Shown here piece by piece: positions 17,788-26,941 of a DNA stretch of 64,000 nucleotides. The stretch lies in assembly GCF_013409645.1 (NCBI RefSeq), contig NZ_JACCBG010000001.1, positions 248,001 to 312,000 on the forward strand, given 5' to 3'. Position 1 is the stretch's first letter, and each line of letters opens with the position of its first letter. The position numbers were made by a program, and so were the translations under genes. The notes beneath the pieces were generated by a model that was not told the origin of the DNA, searched no databases, and saw nothing but the letters and a program-made list of their open reading frames with translations. Source of the DNA: Nocardioides panaciterrulae. Lineage in GTDB: Bacteria > Actinomycetota > Actinomycetes > Propionibacteriales > Nocardioidaceae.

Positions 17788-19110
17788 TCAACCGGCGGCG
17801 GTGCCGTGCCGGTCGCCGGGGGCGAGGTGGGCGAGGAACCAGTCGCGCGCGAGGACCGCGACCTGCTCGAGGGTGCCGGGCTCCTCGAAGAGGTGGGTGG
17901 CCCCGGGCACCACGACCAGGCTCGCGTCGGGCAGCTGCCGCTGGGCGAGCCGGTTGAGCCGGAGCACCTCGGTGTCCCGGCCACCGACGAGGAGCAGCGT
18001 CGGGGTGTGCACCCGGGGGAGCTGCTCGGCCAGGTCGGGGCGGCCGCCGCGCGAGACGACGGCCGAGACCCGGAGCAGCGGGTCGCCGGCCGCGGTGAGC
18101 GCCGCGGCGGCGCCGGTGCTGGCGCCGAAGAGCCCCAGCGGCAGCTGCGTGCAGCCCGGCTGCTGCCGCAGCCAGCGGCAGGCGCCGGCGAGCCGGTCGG
18201 CCAGGAAGCCGATGTCGAAGACCAGCCGGCGGTCGCCGTCCTCGCGGGCGGTGAGCAGGTCCATCAGCAGGGTGCCCAGGCCGGCGGCGCCCAGCACCTG
18301 TGCCACCTGCTGGTTGCGCGGGCTGAGCCGGCTGCTGCCGCTGCCGTGCGCGAACGCCACGATCCCGACCGGGTCGGGCGGCAGGTCGAGCAGGCCCGCG
18401 AGCGGACGGTCCGCGCCGGTGACCGGGATCGCGACGTCCCGGCGCCGGGTCTGCTCGCGCACGGTCGCCGCGCTGGGCCAGGTGGCCGCCTGCAGCAGCG
18501 CGGTGACCTCGGCGTCGCTGGTCTGCCCGAAGTGGCGGTAGGCCTGGCCCACCGCCCAGAACTCCGCCGGCTGGTCCAGGCAGACGACCTCGTCGGCGAT
18601 CTGGCTCAGCGCCGTCACGGCCTGGTGGGCGGCGACCGGCACCGCGAGCACGACCCGGGCGGCGCCGTGTGCGCGGGCCACCTGGCAGGCGGCGCGCGCG
18701 GTGGCCCCGGTGGCGATGCCGTCGTCGACGACCAGCGCGATCCGGCCCGAGAGCGGCTGGCGGGGCGCCACGCCGCGCCACCGACGGACCTGCTCCTCGA
18801 GCTCGGCGGCTCCCCGCCGTTGCAGGGCGTCGAGCTCGGCGGGGCCGAGGCGGGCCGCGGCGACCACGTCGGGATTGACCACCACCACGCCGTCCTCGCC
18901 GACCGCGCCCGCCGCGAGCTCCGGCTGGAAGGGCACGCCGAGCTTGCGCACGCATAGCACGTCCAGCGGGGCGCGCAGCGCCCGGGCCACCTCGAACGCG
19001 ACCGGCACGCCGCCGCGGGGCAGGCCCAGCACCACGACGTCGGCGCCACGATGCCGCTCGAGCGCGCGCGCCAGCCGGCGACCGGCGTCCTCGCGGTCCT
19101 CGAACATCAT
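17788..19110 (-). CDS. Phosphoribosyltransferase / dienelactone-hydrolase-like fusion protein
   Basis: A 440-aa two-domain protein. The N-terminal PRTase domain (1 to about 215) has VVVLGLPRGGVPVAFEVA, VRKLGVP and the PRPP loop ALVVDDGIATGATARAA. The C-terminal alpha/beta hydrolase of the dienelactone hydrolase type (about 225-435) has AHGSGSSRLSPRN, nucleophile elbow LFGASTGAAA, VGGRDTEV and PGATHLFEEPG. Such fusions occur in actinobacteria, often among stress or dormancy genes; the reaction is unknown. ATG 19110 is used, and a second ATG follows directly. It lies 60 bp upstream of the synthetase and is probably the first gene of that operon. Confidence 0.88.
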   Translation of the reverse strand: MMFEDREDAGRRLARALERHRGADVVVLGLPRGGVPVAFEVARALRAPLDVLCVRKLGVPFQPELAAGAVGEDGVVVVNPDVVAAARLGPAELDALQRRGAAELEEQVRRWRGVAPRQPLSGRIALVVDDGIATGATARAACQVARAHGAARVVLAVPVAAHQAVTALSQIADEVVCLDQPAEFWAVGQAYRHFGQTSDAEVTALLQAATWPSAATVREQTRRRDVAIPVTGADRPLAGLLDLPPDPVGIVAFAHGSGSSRLSPRNQQVAQVLGAAGLGTLLMDLLTAREDGDRRLVFDIGFLADRLAGACRWLRQQPGCTQLPLGLFGASTGAAAALTAAGDPLLRVSAVVSRGGRPDLAEQLPRVHTPTLLLVGGRDTEVLRLNRLAQRQLPDASLVVVPGATHLFEEPGTLEQVAVLARDWFLAHLAPGDRHGTAAG

Positions 19111-19145
19111 GGGGCCACGCTGCGCGGGCCCCCACGCGGTCGGTA

Positions 19146-19159
19146 GGGACGTTGGGCCC
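19146..19159 (-). promoter_or_regulatory. Candidate DosR/DevR-type box
   Basis: GGGAC-N4-GGCCC lies 36-49 bp before the start of the phosphoribosyltransferase fusion gene and matches the half sites of many DosR (DevR) boxes. CAGCGT 6 nt before ATG could be the -10 of a leaderless transcript, placing the box near -42. Caution: GTTGGGCCCGCCG here is also the core of the 22-bp repeat at 23596-23770, so the match may come from a repeat relic. Confidence 0.3.
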
Positions 19160-19238
19160 GCCGAGGGTCACCTGCGCCGGCGGCCCCGCCGCCCCGCCAC
19201 CCCGCCACGTTTGGACGGCCCGGGCCGTCGGTGGGAGC

Positions 19239-19333
19239 GCCGAGTCGGCGCATGTTGACGCCCGGGCGCGCGGGCTGCGGGTCAACATCCGCCGACTCGG
19301 GGTGCGGGGTGCGTCAACCTGCGCCGACTCGGC
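19239..19333. repeat. CGAGTCGGCG/GTTGAC repeat cluster, three copies
   Basis: Three copies of an approximately 21-bp element, core CGAGTCGGCGCAGGTTGAC: one direct (19239-19259) and two inverted (19281-19300 and 19313-19333). They fill the 251-bp gap between the histidine kinase stop and the phosphoribosyltransferase start; nothing else is seen in the gap apart from the candidate box at 19146. Seven more copies lie at 35488-35702. Confidence 0.9.
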
Positions 19334-19361
19334 GTGCGGGGGGCGTGCCGGGCGGGCTGCG

Positions 19362-20984
19362 TCAGCGGGGGCGGGCGGCGATCGGCACGGTCTGCTCGTC
19401 GTACGACGGGTGGCGCGGCGCGGGCCGGCCCGGGAGCCAGAGGGTGAGCCGGGCTCCGCCGGCGGGGGACGCGCCGGCCGCCACCGAGCCGGCGTGCCGC
19501 GAGGCGACCGCCCGGACGATGGAGAGGCCGAGCCCGGAGCCGGGCATCGACCGGGACTCCTGGGAGCGGTAGAAGCGGTCGAAGACGTGCGGCAGGTCGG
19601 CGTCGGCGATGCCGGGGCCGGCGTCGTCGACGGTGAGCACGCCGTGGTCGAGGCTGACCGTGACCGTGCCGCCCGCGGGGCTCCACTTCGCGGCGTTGTC
19701 GAGCAGGTTGGTCACCGCGCGCTCCAGGGCCGCGGGCTCGCCCTCGACCCACCACGGGCTGGTGCGCACCTCGAAGGTGACGCCGGGAGCGCGGCGGCGG
19801 ACCCGGCCGACCGCGCGGTCGGCGACCTCGGAGAGGTCCACCTCCTCCACGACGTGGGTGAGCGGCTCGTCCCGGGCGAGCTCGACGAGGTCGCCGATCA
19901 GCGTGGTCAGCTCCTCGATCTGGGCGCGGACGTCGTCGAGCAGCTCGGCCCGGGCCTGCGGCGGCAGCGCCGGCCCGCCGGCTCCGCCCGGGGCGGCGGA
20001 GTCGTCGATCTGGGCCAGCAGGTCCAGGTTGGTGCGCAGCGAGGTCAGCGGGGTGCGCAGCTCGTGGCCGGCGTCGACCACCAGCTGGCGCTGCCGGTCG
20101 CGGGAGGCGGCCAGCGCGGTGAGCATCATGTTGAACGCGGTGGCCAGCCGGGCGATCTCGTCGTCGCCCTCGACCGGCAGCGGGGTGAGGTCCTCGGTGC
20201 GGGCGATGTGCTCGACGGCGCCGGTGAGGCGGCGTACCGGTCTCAGGCCGTTGCGGGCCACACCCCAGCCGGCCATCGCGGCCGCGATCACCCCGGCCGC
20301 GCCGAAGAGCAGCATCACCCAGCCGAGCCGCTCGAGCACCCGCTGCTGGGAGTCCAGCGGCTGGGCGATCACCAGCGCCTGGCCGGGGACCGTGGTCGGC
20401 ACCGCGACCATCCGGTAGTCCCGGCCGCCGGAGGAGACGGTGCGCAGGCTGGTGCCCGAGCGGCCGTTCGCGACGGCGAGCTCGGCGCTGCTGACCGGGA
20501 GCTTCGGGCCCTGGTCGAGCACGATGCCGTGGCCGCTGCTGTAGAGGAACCCGATCCGCACGTCGGAGGCGCCCAGCGCCCAGGACGGCAGCCGGTAGCT
20601 GTCGGTGATCTGCGCCAGCGCGTCCGAGCGCGCCGCGGACGTGGCCCGCTGGACCAGCGAGTCGTCGAGGGTCGACTGCAGCTGCATCCGCACGGTGACG
20701 TAGGCGCCGACCGCGACGAACGCGACCGCCAGGCCGACCGCGAAGGTCGTCAGCAGCGTCACCCGGCTGGCCAGCGAGCGCCGGTAGTGCCAGCGGCGCT
20801 CCTCGGCGGCCGGCGCCGCCGGGGCCGGGGCCGGAGGCGGGGTCGGCACCACCGGGGCCACCGGGCCGCCCGGGCCCTCCGGGCCGGCGGCCGCCGGGCC
20901 CGCCGCGGGCGGCGAGACGGGCGGGCGCGGGGGCGGGGGCGGGGTCGGGGGTGGGGGCCCGGGAGGCGGCGGCAGTGAGCTCAT
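19362..20984 (-). CDS. Sensor histidine kinase, MprB-like
   Basis: A 540-aa membrane histidine kinase. It starts with an unusual Pro-rich cytoplasmic tail of about 60 residues. TM1 (about 75-97), an extracytoplasmic sensor region (98-218) and TM2 (about 220-242) follow, then HAMP. The DHp helix has the phosphorylated His307 in [14 protein letters not shown]. The ATPase domain shows [10 protein letters not shown] (N box), [10 protein letters not shown] (G1) and [12 protein letters not shown] (G2). Architecture and sequence match MprB, which senses cell-envelope stress in mycobacteria. It overlaps the response regulator by ATGA and is its partner. Confidence 0.93.
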   Translation of the reverse strand: MSSLPPPPGPPPPTPPPPPRPPVSPPAAGPAAAGPEGPGGPVAPVVPTPPPAPAPAAPAAEERRWHYRRSLASRVTLLTTFAVGLAVAFVAVGAYVTVRMQLQSTLDDSLVQRATSAARSDALAQITDSYRLPSWALGASDVRIGFLYSSGHGIVLDQGPKLPVSSAELAVANGRSGTSLRTVSSGGRDYRMVAVPTTVPGQALVIAQPLDSQQRVLERLGWVMLLFGAAGVIAAAMAGWGVARNGLRPVRRLTGAVEHIARTEDLTPLPVEGDDEIARLATAFNMMLTALAASRDRQRQLVVDAGHELRTPLTSLRTNLDLLAQIDDSAAPGGAGGPALPPQARAELLDDVRAQIEELTTLIGDLVELARDEPLTHVVEEVDLSEVADRAVGRVRRRAPGVTFEVRTSPWWVEGEPAALERAVTNLLDNAAKWSPAGGTVTVSLDHGVLTVDDAGPGIADADLPHVFDRFYRSQESRSMPGSGLGLSIVRAVASRHAGSVAAGASPAGGARLTLWLPGRPAPRHPSYDEQTVPIAARPR

Positions 20985-21712
20985 GACTCCTTCAGCACGT
21001 AGCCGACACCGCGCACGGTGTGGATCAGTCGAGGTTCGTCGGCGGCCTCGGTCTTGCGGCGCAGGTAGCCGACGTAGACCTCCAGCGAGTTCGCGGTGGT
21101 CGGGAAGTCGTAGCCCCAGACCTCCTCGAGGATGAACGAGCGCTCCAGCACCCGGCGCGGCCGGCGCAGGAACATCTCCAGCAGCGTGAACTCGGTGCGG
21201 GTCAGCTCGATCAGCCGGTCGCCGCGGAGCACCTCGCGGGTGCCGATGTCCATCCGCAGGTCGGCGAACGCGAGCACCTCGTCGGCGTCCTCTTCGGGCA
21301 CCGACACGCGGCGCAGCAGCGCGCGCAGCCGGGCGAGCAGCTCCTGGAGCGCGAACGGCTTGGTGAGGTAGTCGTCGGCGCCGGCGTCGAGCCCCTCGAC
21401 CCGGTCGCCGACCGCGTCGCGGGCGGTGAGCACCAGGATCGGCACGTCGTTGCCGGCGGTGCGCAGCGCCTTGGTGGTCTCGATGCCGTCCAGGCGCGGC
21501 ATCATCACGTCCATCACGACCACGTCGGGGGCGCCGGTCCCGGCGGCGGCCAGCCCGGCCAGCGCCTCGGCGCCGTCGGAGGCGAGCGTGACGTCGTACC
21601 CGTTGAACTCCAGCGAGCGGCGCAGCGACTCCCGCACCGCCTTGTCGTCGTCCACGACGAGGACGCGGGGCCGGGGCAGGCTTCCCGGGCTGGACGAGGC
21701 GCTGGTGGTCAC
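20981..21712 (-). CDS. OmpR-family response regulator, MprA-like
   Basis: A 243-aa two-domain regulator. The receiver domain (about 15-130) has acidic residues DDD at 21-23, phosphoacceptor Asp68 in [12 protein letters not shown], Thr in LTARDA and Lys in YLTKPFAL. A winged-helix output domain (about 148-240) has [16 protein letters not shown] and [15 protein letters not shown] 21712 follows CACAGT by 6 nt, suggesting a leaderless transcript. It lies upstream of, and overlaps, the histidine kinase, as in mprAB-type operons. Confidence 0.94.
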   Translation of the reverse strand: MTTSASSSPGSLPRPRVLVVDDDKAVRESLRRSLEFNGYDVTLASDGAEALAGLAAAGTGAPDVVVMDVMMPRLDGIETTKALRTAGNDVPILVLTARDAVGDRVEGLDAGADDYLTKPFALQELLARLRALLRRVSVPEEDADEVLAFADLRMDIGTREVLRGDRLIELTRTEFTLLEMFLRRPRRVLERSFILEEVWGYDFPTTANSLEVYVGYLRRKTEAADEPRLIHTVRGVGYVLKES

Positions 21713-21782
21713 GACCCCACTGTGCCAGCCCAGGCTGAACCGTGTCTGAGAACGCGGCGCCGGCCGTGTCCTCCCGGAAGTC

Positions 21783-22640
21783 CTACAGGAACCGGCGCGC
21801 CGCCTGGGCGGCCCGGGCGCCGTACCCGCCGCCGAACAGGCAGGCGTGCACCAGCAGCGGGTGCAGCTGGTGCAGCGGCGTGCGGTCCTGCCAGCCGTCG
21901 GCGAGCGGGGCGGTCTCGGCGTAGGCCTCGAGCGCGCGGGGCAGCTGCGGCAGCCCGAACAGCGCCAGCATCGCCAGGTCGGTCTCCCGGTGCCCGCCGT
22001 GGGCGGCGGGGTCGATGACGTGGGCCGCGCCGTCCCCGCCCCAGAGCACGTTGCCGTTCCACAGGTCCCCGTGCAGCCGGGCCGGCCCCTCCTCCGGCAC
22101 CAGGTCCGGGAGCCGGCGGGCGACCGCCTCGATCACGCCGGCGTCCTCGGGCTCGAGGTGGCCGCGGTCGCGGGCCAGCTTGAGGTAGGGCAGCACCCGC
22201 CGGGTCGCGTAGAACTCCGCCCACGTGCCGGCCGGCCGGTTGGGCAGCGGCAGCGTGCCGATCCAGCCGTCCCGGTCCAGGCCGTACGACGGGGCGCCGG
22301 CCGCGTGGGTGCGGGCCAGCGCGCGGCCGAAGGCGCTGGCGGCGTCGGGGGTGGTCCGGCCGGGCTCGACCCACGCCAGGATCAGGCACTCGTGGTCGAC
22401 CGCGAGCACCTCGGGCACGGCCAGTCCGTCGGCCTCGGCCAGCCAGCGCAGTCCGCGCGCCTCGCTCTCGAAGAAGTCCTCGGGCGGGTGCGGCAGCGTC
22501 TTCATCAGCGCGCTGCTGCCGTTGGACAGCCGCAGCCGCGTGGCGGTGGCGACGTCGCCGCCGGCCACCGGGGCCGTGGCCACCACCGCGGCGCCGAGAA
22601 GCTCCTCGGCGCGGCGGGCGACCAGCGGCAGCCGGGTCAC
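21783..22640 (-). CDS. Fructosamine kinase family protein
   Basis: A 285-aa aminoglycoside-phosphotransferase-fold kinase of the fructosamine kinase family. It shows [28 protein letters not shown] split over residues 39-67 (ATP-site Lys in LMKTL), the catalytic loop [12 protein letters not shown] and the Mg site [17 protein letters not shown]. These enzymes phosphorylate ketoamine adducts on proteins or sugars so that glycation products decay. GTG 22640 overlaps the phosphatase stop (GTGA), so kinase and phosphatase are co-translated, an arrangement common in actinobacteria. Confidence 0.92.
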   Translation of the reverse strand: MTRLPLVARRAEELLGAAVVATAPVAGGDVATATRLRLSNGSSALMKTLPHPPEDFFESEARGLRWLAEADGLAVPEVLAVDHECLILAWVEPGRTTPDAASAFGRALARTHAAGAPSYGLDRDGWIGTLPLPNRPAGTWAEFYATRRVLPYLKLARDRGHLEPEDAGVIEAVARRLPDLVPEEGPARLHGDLWNGNVLWGGDGAAHVIDPAAHGGHRETDLAMLALFGLPQLPRALEAYAETAPLADGWQDRTPLHQLHPLLVHACLFGGGYGARAAQAARRFL

Positions 22641-23185
22641 CTCGACCTGCTCCCCGGCGGGTCGGCCCGGTGCCCGGCCAGCACGAGGGCCAGCCGGTCC
22701 ACCAGGGACGCGGCGGTGCGCTCGACCATGGTGAGCACCTCCTCGAAGCCGTCGGACCCACCGTAGTACGGGTCCGGCACCTCGCCGCCGGGTTCCTGCG
22801 GATCGAAGTCGCGGAACAGCCGCACCCGCTCCCGCCGGCCGCTGACCGGGTCGGCGAGGTCGGCGAGGTCGGCGAGGTTCTGGCGGTCCATGGCCAGCGC
22901 CAGGTCCAGCTCGTCGAGCCAGGCCGGCTCGAACCGGCGGGCCCGGTGCCGGCTCGCGTCGTACCCGGCGTGGGTCAGCGTCGCGGCGGCCCGGTCGTCC
23001 ATCGGGTTCCCGACGTGCCAGCCGCCGGTGCCCGAGCTGGTGAGCGTCACCCGGTCGGCGAGGCCGGCCTCGGCGACGCGCTCGGCCAGCACCACGTGGG
23101 CCATCGGCGAGCGGCAGATGTTGCCCAGGCAGACCAGCGCGATCCGGTACTCGCCGGGCGTGCGGGGCGGGGGCAGGTCGGCCAT
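22637..23185 (-). CDS. Low-molecular-weight protein-tyrosine phosphatase
   Basis: A 182-aa LMW-PTP. The signature loop CLGNICRS (Cys19, Arg25) lies near the N-terminus, and the general acid is in VPDPYYGGSDGFEEV near residue 147. FRDFDP precedes it. In actinobacteria such enzymes include PtpA-like proteins that act on protein tyrosine phosphates or metabolite phosphates. ATG 23185 is chosen over the upstream in-frame start because GGTGAG lies just before it and the family N-terminus fits. It lies 7 bp after the small membrane protein gene and is coupled to the kinase gene downstream. Confidence 0.93.
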   Translation of the reverse strand: MADLPPPRTPGEYRIALVCLGNICRSPMAHVVLAERVAEAGLADRVTLTSSGTGGWHVGNPMDDRAAATLTHAGYDASRHRARRFEPAWLDELDLALAMDRQNLADLADLADPVSGRRERVRLFRDFDPQEPGGEVPDPYYGGSDGFEEVLTMVERTAASLVDRLALVLAGHRADPPGSRSR

Positions 23186-23192
23186 CACGCGC

Positions 23193-23573
23193 TCACCGGT
23201 CGGCACCGAGCAGGCCGTCCATCACCCAGCCGACGATCGTGATCACGACCGCCCCGCCCAGCGCCGGCCAGAACCCGTCGACGTGGAAGCCGATGCCCAG
23301 AGCTCCGGCCAGCCACGCGGTCAGCCCCAGCATCGCGGCGTTGATCACGAGCAGGAACAGCCCGAGCGTGAGGATGATGAACGGGATCGACAGGATCTGC
23401 AGCACCGGCTTCACGAACGAGCTGACCGCGCCGAGGATCACCGCCACCACCAGCAGCGGCACCACCTTGCCGGACAGGTCGCCGTGCCGCGGCGCGAACC
23501 AGATGCCCTCGAAGAGCCAGGCCGCGACGGCCAGCGCGACGGCGGTGCTGATCAACCACGAGACGAAACGCAC
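23193..23573 (-). CDS. Phage holin family IV-type small membrane protein
   Basis: A 126-aa integral membrane protein with four hydrophobic segments (about 5-22, 35-58, 62-85 and 98-118). VLGAVSSFVKPVLQILSIPF and TLGLFLLVINAAML are typical of the YvlD/holin superfamily IV proteins that are common in bacterial chromosomes. No prophage genes are near, so a lysis role is unlikely. GTG 23573 follows GGGTGGG by 4 nt. It is the first gene of a run with the phosphatase and the fructosamine kinase-like gene. Confidence 0.85.
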   Translation of the reverse strand: MRFVSWLISTAVALAVAAWLFEGIWFAPRHGDLSGKVVPLLVVAVILGAVSSFVKPVLQILSIPFIILTLGLFLLVINAAMLGLTAWLAGALGIGFHVDGFWPALGGAVVITIVGWVMDGLLGADR

Positions 23574-23595
23574 GGGGCCCACCCTAGAGCCGCAC

Positions 23596-23770
23596 GTCGA
23601 GTTGGGCCCCCACCGTGTTGAGTTGGGCCCCCCGCCGTGTTGAGTTGGGCCCGCCGCCGCGTCGAGTTGGGCCCGCTGCCGGGTCGAGTTGGGCCCGCTG
23701 CCGGGTCGAGTTGGGCCCGCTGCCGGGTCGAGTTGGGCCCGCCGCCGTGTTGATTTGGGCCCCCCGCCGG
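23596..23770. repeat. 22-bp tandem repeat array, eight units
   Basis: Eight head-to-tail units of 22 bp (the first is 21) share the core GTCGAGTTGGGCCCGC; the spacer is mostly CTGCCGG or CGCCGTG. Central units are identical and the outer ones diverge (TTGAG, TTGATT), which suggests recent expansion from the middle. The array occupies most of the 269-bp gap between the divergently transcribed small membrane protein and VanZ genes. Confidence 0.95.
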
Positions 23771-23842
23771 CGCGAGCCCCGGCCGCGCCGCGCTCGGTGC
23801 GCCGGAAGGGCCGGTTCGACGTCACGGGTTAGCCTCCCCGTC

Positions 23843-24403
23843 GTGGTTCCGGTCGGTGGCGTGGGCGTGATGCTGCTCGGCATCGCGCTCTCCGGCGTGG
23901 TCTGCCTGCTGCTCGCGCTCGGGCTGCGGCGACGGCTGGGGACGGTGACGGCGTTCGCCCTCGCGGGGTTCCTGTGGTCGCTGGTGGTCATCGCGTGCGT
24001 GACGCTGGTCCCGGCCAACGGCGCGCCCGGGATCGTGTACGCCGACCAGCGCCAGCCGGGCTGCTCGTGGGACATCGGCGGCCCGGCCCCCGACGGCTTC
24101 TGGATCATCGCCAGCGGCCAGCGGGCGCTCAACACCGCGCTGTTCGTGCCGTCCGGCGCGCTGCTGGTGGTGGCGGCCGCGCGGTGGCGGGCGGCCCGGT
24201 GGCTGGTGCCCGCGGGCCTGGTGATGCTGGCCGCCTACTCCGCCGGGATCGAGCTGACCCAGCTGGTGCTGGCCCGGCTGGACCGCGCCTGCGACGTCAC
24301 CGACGTCGTCGACAACGTCACCGGGGCGGCGCTCGGCGTCGCCGCCGGCCTGGTGCTCGCGCTGGTGCTGCGCCCGTGGCGGGCGCGGTCGCGCCGCTGG
24401 TGA
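23843..24403 (+). CDS. VanZ-family membrane protein
   Basis: A 186-aa membrane protein with four to five helices. The C-terminal half carries the VanZ pattern: [19 protein letters not shown], a helix with [14 protein letters not shown], and [20 protein letters not shown]. VanZ-like proteins are small envelope proteins; VanZ itself gives low-level teicoplanin resistance, while most homologues have no known role. GTG 23843 is chosen because TAGCCT lies 7 nt before it (leaderless); ATG 23870 is an alternative. The 22-bp array lies directly upstream. Confidence 0.85.
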   Translation: MVPVGGVGVMLLGIALSGVVCLLLALGLRRRLGTVTAFALAGFLWSLVVIACVTLVPANGAPGIVYADQRQPGCSWDIGGPAPDGFWIIASGQRALNTALFVPSGALLVVAAARWRAARWLVPAGLVMLAAYSAGIELTQLVLARLDRACDVTDVVDNVTGAALGVAAGLVLALVLRPWRARSRRW

Positions 24404-24438
24404 CACCGCCGGTGACCCGCACCACTAACCTGCTGCGC

Positions 24439-25518
24439 ATGAGCACCGAGCAGACCCCGACTCCCCGCCCGAACATCGGCGCGATCCCGCCGTACGTCGC
24501 AGGGAAGCCGCCGACGGTCCGCCCGGGGATGGTGTCCTACAAGCTCTCCTCGAACGAGAACCCCTACCCGCCGCTGCCCGGCGTGGTCGAGGCCGTGCAG
24601 CAGGCCGTGGGCTCGATGAACCGCTACCCCGACATGGGGTCCGCCTCGCTCTACCAGGCCCTCTCGGACCGGCTCGGCGTGCCGGTCGACGACCTGTCGC
24701 TGGCCACCGGCTCGGTCGGGCTGATCTACCAGCTCGTGCAGGCCTTCTGCGAGCCCGGCGACGAGGTCGTCTACGCGTGGCGCTCGTTCGAGGCCTACCC
24801 GATCGCGGTCACCGCGGCGGCCGCGACCTCGGTGAAGGTGCCGGTGCTCCCCGACGGCCGCCACGACCTCGACGCGATGGCCGCGGCGGTCACCGACCGG
24901 ACCCGGATCGTGCTGGTCTGCACGCCGAACAACCCCACCGGTCCGGCGGTCACCCGGGCCGAGCTCGACGCGTTCCTGGCCAAGGTGCCCCCGCGGGTGC
25001 TGGTCGTGGTCGACGAGGCCTACCTGGAGTTCGTCCGGATGGCCGACCCGGTCGACGGGCTCGCGACGTACCGCCGGCACCGCAACGTGGTGCTGACCCG
25101 CACGTTCTCCAAGGCCTACGGGCTGGCCGGCTTCCGGGTCGGGTACGCCGTGGCGCCGGAGCCGATCGCGGGCGCGTTGCGGGCGGTCTCGCTGCCGTTC
25201 GGCGTCTCCACGGTCGCCCAGGTCGCGGCGATCGCCTCGCTCGAGCGCGAGGCCGAGCTGCTCGAGCGGGTCGAGGCGCTGGTCGCCGAGCGCACCCGGG
25301 TGGTCGACGGCCTGCGCGCGGCCGGCTGGGACGTGCCGGAGGCGCAGGGCAACTTCGTGTGGTTCGACCTCGGGGAGCGGACCCTGGACTTCGCGGCCGC
25401 CGCCGACGAGCTCGGCATCGTGGTCCGCCCGTTCGCCGGCGAGGGGGTCCGGGTCTCGATCGGTGAGGACGAGGCCAACGACCGGCTGCTCAAGCTGGCC
25501 CAGGAGTTCCCGCGCTGA
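24439..25518 (+). CDS. hisC: Histidinol-phosphate / aromatic aminotransferase
   Basis: A 359-aa fold-type I PLP aminotransferase. It starts with the family motif [10 protein letters not shown] and [16 protein letters not shown] contacts are in [20 protein letters not shown] and [10 protein letters not shown], the Schiff-base Lys225 is in [16 protein letters not shown], and the phosphate Arg is near the C-terminus in GVRVSIG. The opening resembles actinobacterial Pat (HisC2), which acts on aromatic amino acids; true histidinol-phosphate activity is the alternative. No other his genes are nearby. TAACCT 7 nt before ATG suggests a leaderless transcript. Confidence 0.92.
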   Translation: MSTEQTPTPRPNIGAIPPYVAGKPPTVRPGMVSYKLSSNENPYPPLPGVVEAVQQAVGSMNRYPDMGSASLYQALSDRLGVPVDDLSLATGSVGLIYQLVQAFCEPGDEVVYAWRSFEAYPIAVTAAAATSVKVPVLPDGRHDLDAMAAAVTDRTRIVLVCTPNNPTGPAVTRAELDAFLAKVPPRVLVVVDEAYLEFVRMADPVDGLATYRRHRNVVLTRTFSKAYGLAGFRVGYAVAPEPIAGALRAVSLPFGVSTVAQVAAIASLEREAELLERVEALVAERTRVVDGLRAAGWDVPEAQGNFVWFDLGERTLDFAAAADELGIVVRPFAGEGVRVSIGEDEANDRLLKLAQEFPR

Positions 25519-25519
25519 G

Positions 25520-25624
25520 GGGCTGCGGGAGTCCCCGGCCAGCCGGGGAAACTCGCGCTTGAGGGCCGTTGCAACGCCCATCAAGCGAGGGAATCCCCGG
25601 TCAGCCGGGTACTCCTGCAGCCGC
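25520..25624. repeat. Complex foldback element, copy 1 (GTTGCAAC tip)
   Basis: A roughly 105-bp imperfect palindrome between convergent genes. Outer arms are GGCTGCGGGAGT and ACTCCTGCAGCC. Two side hairpins read CCCCGGCCAGCCGGGG and CCCCGGTCAGCCGGG. The inner arms CGCTTGA and TCAAGCG enclose a GGGCCGTTGCAACGCCC tip. Drawn as RNA it forms a four-way junction. The last third overlaps the 3' end of the MFS gene. A related copy lies at 31070-31157. Confidence 0.8.
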
Positions 25625-26941
25625 CGGGTCCCCCGGCTCGACCGGCTCGGCCGGCACGGCCGGGCGCCGGTCCATCTCCCGCCAGCGCGGGTCCAGGGCG
25701 GGCAGCATGGTGACCGCGAAGTACGCCGCGCCGCAGGCCAGGAGCGCCACCGTGAGGCCCCAGGTGCTGACCAGCACGCCGCCGAGCAGGCCACCGAAGG
25801 GCATCAGCGCGAAGCACATCGCGGTGGACAGCGAGGTCACCCGGCCCATCAGCGCGGAGGGGATCCGCTCGAAGATCACCGCGCCGAGCACCGGGTTGAT
25901 GAAGCCGCCGGTGACGCCGGCGACCACCGCGACCGCCAGCACCGCCCACAGCGGGGAGCCGTGCACGAGCACGACGAAGCGGGGCGCGCCCCCGATCAGG
26001 AACGCGAACAGGTAGGTCTTGAATCGCGGCAGTCGCGTCCCCCACGCCGCCGCCATCAGCGCACCGCAGACGGACGCGCCGCTGAAGACCGCGAACAGCA
26101 GGCCGATCGCGCCGGCGCCGCCACCGCTCTCCTTCGCCCACACCGGCACCAGCAGGCTGGCGTAGGCCAGGTCGAGCAGGTTGGTCAGCGCCACCATCAC
26201 CGCGATGCCGATCAGGACGCGGTCACCGCGCAGGAACTGCCAGCCCTCGCGGAGCTGGGTGAGGTAGCCCGCCGGGGTCTCGACGGCGTCGTCCGCGACC
26301 ACCGGGCCCGGGACCGGCCGGCTCGCGTCCGGCCGGCCCGGGACCGGCCGGCCCGCGTCCGACCGGCTCGGCAGCGGGCGGGTCGCCCAGGCGAGCACGA
26401 GCGCGGAGAGCCCGAAGCTGATCGCGTCGACCACCAGCGCGTCGGCCGGGCCGATGAGCGCCACCAGCCCGCCGGCGAAGGCCGCCCCGAGCATCGAGGC
26501 GGTCCGCTCCACGGTGGCGGACAGGCCGGTGGCCCGCTCCATCGGCACCGCCGCCTGCTCGACCAGGTGCGGGACCAGGGCGGTCTTCGCCCCGTCACCG
26601 GGGCCGCGGAGGGCGCCGGCGAGGGCGACCAGCAGCAGGAACACCGGGAAGCTCAGCCAGCCGACGGCGTACAGCGCCGGGATGGCGCTGACCGCGACCA
26701 GGCTGGCGACGTCGCAGCCGATGCTGACCCGCCGGGCCCCGAGCCGGTCGATGATCGGTCCGCCGAGGACCTTGAGGATGACCAGCGGCGTCATCTCCGC
26801 GAACGCCACGAGGCCGGTCTCGGTGGCGCTGCCGGTCGTGGTCAGCACGAACCACGGCAGCGCGATCATCGAGACCCGGGTGCCCACGAGCGAGACGCCC
26901 TGGGCGGTGAGGAACCCGTAGAGGGGCTTGCGGGTGCTCAT
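25601..26941 (-). CDS. MFS transporter
   Basis: A 446-aa major facilitator with twelve predicted helices split around a cytoplasmic loop (about 205-235). The loop contains a short repeat GRPVPGRPDASRPVPG. The N-terminal half has VSLVGTRVSMIALPWFVL and GGPIIDRLGARRV, the motif-A position typical of DHA3-type drug exporters. The C-terminal tail is Pro-rich and partly encoded by the foldback element at 25520-25624. ATG 26941 overlaps the ArsR-like gene stop (ATGA), so the transporter is probably controlled by that regulator. The substrate is unknown. Confidence 0.92.
   Translation of the reverse strand: MSTRKPLYGFLTAQGVSLVGTRVSMIALPWFVLTTTGSATETGLVAFAEMTPLVILKVLGGPIIDRLGARRVSIGCDVASLVAVSAIPALYAVGWLSFPVFLLLVALAGALRGPGDGAKTALVPHLVEQAAVPMERATGLSATVERTASMLGAAFAGGLVALIGPADALVVDAISFGLSALVLAWATRPLPSRSDAGRPVPGRPDASRPVPGPVVADDAVETPAGYLTQLREGWQFLRGDRVLIGIAVMVALTNLLDLAYASLLVPVWAKESGGGAGAIGLLFAVFSGASVCGALMAAAWGTRLPRFKTYLFAFLIGGAPRFVVLVHGSPLWAVLAVAVVAGVTGGFINPVLGAVIFERIPSALMGRVTSLSTAMCFALMPFGGLLGGVLVSTWGLTVALLACGAAYFAVTMLPALDPRWREMDRRPAVPAEPVEPGDPAAAGVPG

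Noticed and set aside
23193..23573. Holin-family protein as sign of a prophage
   Set aside because: This superfamily is common in chromosomes; no phage structural, integrase or lysin gene is nearby.
23596..23770. CRISPR-like appearance of the 22-bp array
   Set aside because: Units are contiguous with no unique spacers of constant length, and no cas genes are present.
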